Source: Actinopolyspora alba (GTDB taxonomy: Bacteria > Actinomycetota > Actinomycetes > Mycobacteriales > Pseudonocardiaceae). Taken from it: 64,000 bases of DNA. A program made the position numbers and the translations under genes. Below the pieces are notes generated by a model, which saw nothing but the letters and a program-made list of their open reading frames with translations, was not told the DNA's origin and did no database searches. Below, in pieces: positions 60,176 through 64,000 of this stretch (position 1 is its first letter; each line of letters starts with the position of its first letter). The DNA lies in NCBI RefSeq assembly GCF_900112765.1, contig NZ_FOMZ01000002.1, forward strand, positions 124,001 to 188,000. Direction: 5' to 3'.

Positions 60176-61315
60176 TTGACCGACCCTTCACCGGAACGGA
60201 AAACCGTGTACCTGGTCGGCACCACCGGCCACCCCAACTACGGCGACGAGCACATCGCCGCCTGCTGGCTGCGCCACCTGGCACACCAGGCCCCCGACTC
60301 GGAGGTCTGGCTGGACTGCCCCAATCCCGGGCCGAGTGAGGTGTTGCTGGGAAAGCTGCATCCGAACGTGCGGTTCACCGACACCCTGTGGCGACTCTGC
60401 TGGCACGCCGACTCGCGGGAACCGTGGGAGGTGGCCTCGTTCGTGCGCCAGGCGATCCACGACCCCGGAACAGCACCTCGCTGGGTCGCGGGCGTGGTCG
60501 CGGCCAGGCGGGCGAACGTGGTGCACGTCATCGGTGGTGGCTACATCAACGGGATCTGGCCGCACCACTTCGGGTTGCTCGCGGCGGCCGTGGCCATCGG
60601 GGAGCGCTCCGGTGCGCGGCTGGCGATGACCGGGCAGGGCCTGACGCCGTTGCCCGGCGAGGCGAGGCAGCTGTTGAGTGCGTTGGCGAGGCGGTTCGAC
60701 GTGGTGGACGTGCGGGACACGCCCTCGTTGGACGCGCTGGCCAACGTGCCGGAAGTCACCGACACCGGCGATGACCTGTTCTTCGGGATCACGCCCCACA
60801 TGTACCGGCAGGACGACTGCCCCGAGGTCATGGTCTGCGTGCAGTCCGACCTGCTGAGCATGAGCCGGGCCGCGCTGGCCGGTTTCGTGCTCGAAACCCT
60901 GCGGCGCTGGAAAACCCCCTCCGAACGCATCGGATTCGTGGAGGGGATGCCGCTGGTGGACCGCGAGATCTACGCACTGCTGCGACACGAGCTGCCCGAC
61001 GCCCGCTTCTACCCGTTCTCCGAGATCATGGATTCGGGACTGCCCGCCCACGCCGAGCAGCGGTGGTTGTCCACCCGGTTCCACACGCACCTGGTCGCGG
61101 CGGCGACGGGAGCTGCCGGAACCGCGGTGGCGATCGATGCCGACTACTACACCAGCAAACACGGCTCGCTGATCGCCAACGGCTCCGGTTGGTCGCTGAA
61201 CACGGATCTGAGTACCTCGGTGGCCACGGAACCAGCCGGTGGGTTCGACCTCGGCACGCTGGAGTCGCTTCGCTCGGCCAAGGAAGAGCTGGCCGCCAAG
61301 ATCTACTTCCAGTAG
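60176..61315 (+). CDS. Polysaccharide pyruvyl transferase family protein
   Basis: 379 residues from TTG 60176, five bases after GAGGAG. The PF04230 fold (WcaK/CsaB) transfers pyruvate from PEP as a ketal to a sugar of a surface polymer. Visible segments are VYLVGTTGHPNYGDEHIAACWLR, VVHVIGGGYINGIWPHHFG, LAMTGQGLTPLPG, VVDVRDTPSLDAL and the C-terminal STRFHTHLVAAATGAAGTAVAIDADYYTSKHGSL. It is the last gene of the coiled-coil/membrane module, so pyruvylation of a wall glycan at a pole or septum is a testable idea. Confidence 0.85.
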   Translation: MTDPSPERKTVYLVGTTGHPNYGDEHIAACWLRHLAHQAPDSEVWLDCPNPGPSEVLLGKLHPNVRFTDTLWRLCWHADSREPWEVASFVRQAIHDPGTAPRWVAGVVAARRANVVHVIGGGYINGIWPHHFGLLAAAVAIGERSGARLAMTGQGLTPLPGEARQLLSALARRFDVVDVRDTPSLDALANVPEVTDTGDDLFFGITPHMYRQDDCPEVMVCVQSDLLSMSRAALAGFVLETLRRWKTPSERIGFVEGMPLVDREIYALLRHELPDARFYPFSEIMDSGLPAHAEQRWLSTRFHTHLVAAATGAAGTAVAIDADYYTSKHGSLIANGSGWSLNTDLSTSVATEPAGGFDLGTLESLRSAKEELAAKIYFQ

Positions 61316-61678
61316 AGCCCTGACGGCTCGGGCCACGTAGCTACTCACTTGGCGGAACCTCTGGCACGGCGCTCGTTGCGGGGAGGCCCGACCTCGGGTG
61401 GCGACCTACACAACGTCGGGCCTTCCTCGCGAGAGCCGCACCGGAGACCCCGCGGCGGTGCCGACTGCCGGGATGGTCGGAGTGCGACCTGCGGGAGTGG
61501 TGGGAGTGCGGCTACTCGTCGGTGCTGGCGGCCCGGCGATTTCGCGAGAAATTGACGCCCAACCGTGCCGTCCGGCCCTACCTTCCCGACATTTCGCGAG
61601 AAATCGACGCCGCACCGAAGAACCCCACCGAGCAACAGCTTGAACGGAACTCGGCCCTACCGGCTCCGGGTGAGCGCG
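61316..61678. other. Repeat-rich intergenic region
   Basis: 363 bp between convergent genes, without a gene. It holds one copy (61351-61404) of the repeat also found at 7002-7053, an inverted repeat AGGCCCGAC / GTCGGGCCT (61384-61392 and 61415-61423) likely acting as terminator, and two near-identical 21-bp direct repeats further on. Confidence 0.5.
61539..61611 (+). repeat. Two direct repeats with a 52-bp period
   Basis: ATTTCGCGAGAAAT followed by T/C and GACGCC occurs at 61539-61559 and 61591-61611, 20 of 21 bases identical. Each contains a near-palindrome centred on TCGCGA. Confidence 0.7.
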
Positions 61679-62404
61679 TCAGTCGTGCGGCTCGGGCAGC
61701 CATGCCGCGGTGGGCCAGCTCTCGGTCTCCCACGCGCTGTTCCAGAACAGCCATTCGTACTCACTGCACCGCACGAAGGCGGTGAGCATGCGTCGCCGCG
61801 TGTTCTCGTCGGTTCCCGCGGCGAGCCTGTCGGTGAGTTCCCTGGCGCCGAGTACCGCGTTGGCGAACTCCTCGTCGGCGTAGGTGGCGATCCAGCGCCC
61901 GTAGGGGTGCCCGGCCGTCGTTCCGGTGCTCTCCAGAATCGTGCTGCCCACGTGCTGATACACCCAGAAACAGGGCAGCAGCGCGGCGACCAGCACCGGA
62001 TAGGGCTCGCTCAGCGCGGTGGCACGCAGGTAGGAGGTGTAGGCCAGGCACGTCGGCGAGGTCTGGACACCCGCCATCTCGTCCTCGGTGAGACCGAGCT
62101 GTTCGATGTAACCGGCGTGCAGCTTGCGCTCCTCGGCCAGCGCTCCGTGTGCGCTGCCTGCCAGAAAAGCCGCGTCTGCGGGGTCGTCGGCCCTGCTCGC
62201 GGCGGCGGCCAGTGCCTGCGCGAATCCGAACAGGTAGCGCGAGTCCTGCACGATGTAGAACGCGAACCGGTCCCGTGGCAGGCTGCCGTCGGCCAGTGCC
62301 GTGTTGAACGGGTGGCGCACGATCGCACGTTGCAGTTCCGCCGTGTAAGCCCAGGCTTCGGCGCAGAAACCGCCGGGGACGGGGTCGGGAAGGCGGTAGC
62401 TCAT
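61679..62404 (-). CDS. tenA: Thiaminase II / aminopyrimidine aminohydrolase family protein (TenA)
   Basis: 241 residues. Hydrolyses amino-aminomethyl-methylpyrimidine in thiamin salvage. TenA features: HPFNTALADGSLPRDRFAFYIVQDSRYLFGFAQAL, LRATALSEPYPVLVAALLPCFWVYQHVG with the catalytic Cys, and SEYEWLFWNSAW with the catalytic Glu. It lies 44 bp downstream of thiD under the TPP riboswitch. Confidence 0.94.
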   Translation of the reverse strand: MSYRLPDPVPGGFCAEAWAYTAELQRAIVRHPFNTALADGSLPRDRFAFYIVQDSRYLFGFAQALAAAASRADDPADAAFLAGSAHGALAEERKLHAGYIEQLGLTEDEMAGVQTSPTCLAYTSYLRATALSEPYPVLVAALLPCFWVYQHVGSTILESTGTTAGHPYGRWIATYADEEFANAVLGARELTDRLAAGTDENTRRRMLTAFVRCSEYEWLFWNSAWETESWPTAAWLPEPHD

Positions 62405-62448
62405 GTCTTTCCTCCGCTTCGGCGGTTCGACGTGGTGGGACGGGATGG

Positions 62449-63270
62449 TCAGGTGCGTGGCGTGCCCTCAGCCGGCCACCAGCGGTAAAAGTGGTGCACC
62501 GGGCCGTGGCCCTGTCCGACGTCGAGCAGGTCGGCCGCGCGCAGCGCACCGGTGAGGTAGTCCTTGGCCTCGCGCACGGCGGTGGACCAGTCTCGCCCCA
62601 GGGCACGCAGTGCCGCCGTGGCGGCCGAGAGGGTGCATCCCGTGCCGTGGTCGTTCTTGGTCACCACTCGCTCGTGCGACAACAGTTCGACACCGCTCGC
62701 GGTGCGCAGCACGTCCACGCTGGATTCACCGCCCAGGTGACCGCCCTTCAGCAGCACCCGCTCGACTCCCAGCCCGGCCAGCCGCTCGGCCTGGGCGGAC
62801 ATCCCCTCGGTACCGGTCGTCTCCGACACACCGAGCAGGTCCGCCGCTTCGGGCAGGTTGGGTGTGATCAGGTCAACGTGGGGCAGTAACTCGTCCCGCA
62901 ACGCACGGACGGCGTCGGCGGCGAGCAACCGGTCGCCGCTCTTGGCGACCATCACCGGGTCCAGCACGATCTCGCGTGCCGAGTACTCGGACAGCACCCC
63001 GGCCACGGTTCGGATGATATCCGTGTCCGAGAGCATCCCGATCTTGATCGCGTCGACCCGCACGTCGTCGAACAGGGTCCGTAGCTGATCGGCCACGAAC
63101 TCCGCAGGGATCTCCCGCACCGAGGAGACTCCCGTGGTGGTCTGGGCCACGAGCGCCGTGGTCACCGCCATACCGTAGGTGCCGTGGGCGGAGAAAGCCT
63201 TCAGATCGGCCTGAATGCCCGCTCCCCCGCTGGGATCGGTACCGGCGATCGTGAGCACGTTCGGAATCAC
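62449..63270 (-). CDS. thiD: Hydroxymethylpyrimidine/phosphomethylpyrimidine kinase
   Basis: 273 residues from GTG 63270 after GAGAGGGG. Phosphorylates HMP and HMP-P for thiamin synthesis. The ribokinase-like fold shows LTIAGTDPSGGAGIQADLKAF, KIGMLSD, VLDPVMVAKSGDRLL, ITPNLPEAADLLG and the anion hole NDHGTGCTLSAA with the catalytic Asp-x-x-Gly-x-Gly-Asp variant. First gene of thiD-tenA, following a TPP riboswitch. Confidence 0.96.
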   Translation of the reverse strand: MIPNVLTIAGTDPSGGAGIQADLKAFSAHGTYGMAVTTALVAQTTTGVSSVREIPAEFVADQLRTLFDDVRVDAIKIGMLSDTDIIRTVAGVLSEYSAREIVLDPVMVAKSGDRLLAADAVRALRDELLPHVDLITPNLPEAADLLGVSETTGTEGMSAQAERLAGLGVERVLLKGGHLGGESSVDVLRTASGVELLSHERVVTKNDHGTGCTLSAATAALRALGRDWSTAVREAKDYLTGALRAADLLDVGQGHGPVHHFYRWWPAEGTPRT

Positions 63271-63416
63271 TGCTGCCCCTCTCACGGCTGGACGAGCACG
63301 GGGGCATGGCGACGGCGTACGTGGTTCGTCCGGAACGGCCGCACACCGCCCCGGGAACAGCTGGAACCACCCGGCAACCGGGCGTGACGGCACACGTACG
63401 AGCCGGCAACACCGCG

Positions 63417-63496
63417 ACGTCCCTCCGCTAGTGCGAACTAGTTCAGGTTCGACGGGTCTCTCTCAGCCCGACCGAACGGCCGGGCACCCCGCGTCA
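63417..63496 (-). promoter_or_regulatory. TPP riboswitch (THI element) for thiD-tenA
   Basis: The minus-strand leader reads GCGGGGTGCCC, then GGCTGAGAGAGACCCGTCG and AACCTGAACTAGTTCGCACT, followed by AGCGGAGGGACG: the conserved CTGAGA and ACC-x-GTCGAACCTGA blocks of the THI box in order. About 150 bp separate it from thiD. TPP should repress the operon. Confidence 0.93.
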
Positions 63497-63594
63497 CTGG
63501 CCGGAGGCGGGTCGTTCGTTCCCACTCCGGCGAACCTCAAGATAGCAGCGGCGGTCAACGCCGAACCGAACAACGCCGCACCCGTTCGGCTCCG

Positions 63595-63837
63595 CTACTC
63601 GATCAGCCCGACCGGAAATCCCGGCAACAGCGCTTCACCCTGCCGTACCTGCTGGTGCAGCGTTCCGGTGGCCAGGGAGTGCATCCGGTCGTTCCTGCCC
63701 TCGGCACGTACCTCCGCCAACGGCTGCCCGGCCCTCACCCGACTGCCGTCCGCCGCCAACCACCGGACGAGCACGCCCCTGGTGGTTTCCGGCATACGGC
63801 CGTCCGGCTGTTCGGCGCAGTACAGCAACTCCGTCAT
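63595..63837 (-). CDS. Small biotin/lipoyl-attachment-like domain protein without acceptor lysine
   Basis: 80 residues from ATG 63837 after GGAGGC. The whole protein is one barrel-sandwich hybrid domain: RGVLVRWLAADGSRVRAGQPLAEVRAE, then LATGTLHQQVRQGEALLPGFPVGLIE. At the hairpin where lipoyl or biotinyl domains have E-x-D/M-K, this protein reads EGRNDRMHSL, with no Lys, so it is unlikely to be lipoylated or biotinylated. Its partner is unknown. The upstream region 63838-64000 shows no other gene. Confidence 0.7.
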   Translation of the reverse strand: MTELLYCAEQPDGRMPETTRGVLVRWLAADGSRVRAGQPLAEVRAEGRNDRMHSLATGTLHQQVRQGEALLPGFPVGLIE

Positions 63838-64000
63838 CCACTGCCTCCGACTCGGCCAACGCGCGGTGTGCTCTCCGACCGGTCGCTGCCCGACCGGCCG
63901 GCGGGTACCTTCGAAAGGTGCAGCCTCCAAAACGCACAGTCCCGGACGCAACACCGTGCGGACTCGTGTCGCGGAACGCGAACGGCGGTGGGAGCGATCA

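Overview
The window is high-GC (about 70%) actinobacterial chromosome, most likely from the Pseudonocardiales (an Actinopolyspora/Saccharopolyspora-like genus; the genus is inference). Supporting signs are GTG/TTG starts, a mycothiol-dependent DsbA-like reductase, a large NAD-glutamate dehydrogenase, GlbO, EttA, Acg-type nitroreductase and DivIVA-type coiled-coil proteins. No integrase, transposase, phage gene or CRISPR array was seen.

From about 3.9 to 32 kb the gene order follows, from memory, Mycobacterium tuberculosis Rv2464c-Rv2478c: nei, rpiB, Rv2466c-like reductase, pepN, DUF5130/TPM protein, HNH nuclease, glbO, an alpha-glucosidase-like slot, a conserved hypothetical, a hotdog thioesterase, gdh, ettA and an SSB-like protein. 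Lineage-specific genes are set into this backbone: comB, a membrane-anchored receiver-like protein, a protein made of GVRISG octapeptide repeats (11.9-12.5 kb), a prolyl oligopeptidase, an MscS channel and a TPR/disordered protein. The alpha-glucosidase slot holds two tandem GH13 proteins that have lost every catalytic residue.

From 32.5 to 43.5 kb lies a more variable stretch. It contains tRNA-Arg, a gene-poor 0.7 kb, two GNAT acetyltransferases, an autoregulated padR with a frameshifted membrane partner, ogt, a CitA/CitB-type two-component system divergent from a tctCBA tricarboxylate transporter, and a decayed metallo-beta-lactamase.

From 43.6 to 51.9 kb are a secreted HNH nuclease and a ribonucleotide reductase operon. 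Its NrdB has Phe at the radical-tyrosine position (class Ic signature). The nrdA leader carries a cobalamin riboswitch with an NrdR-box-like site upstream. Divergent from it is an operon for 3-hexulose-6-phosphate synthase, 6-phospho-3-hexuloisomerase and a TIM-like isomerase, followed by a convergent IclR regulator.

From 52 to 64 kb are a DUF574-type methyltransferase, an Acg-family protein, ctaB with a DUF3817 membrane protein, and a duplicated module (DivIVA-like coiled coil plus single-pass membrane protein, twice) ending in a polysaccharide pyruvyl transferase. Then come an intergenic repeat region, a TPP-riboswitch-controlled thiD-tenA operon, and a small biotin/lipoyl-fold protein lacking the acceptor lysine.
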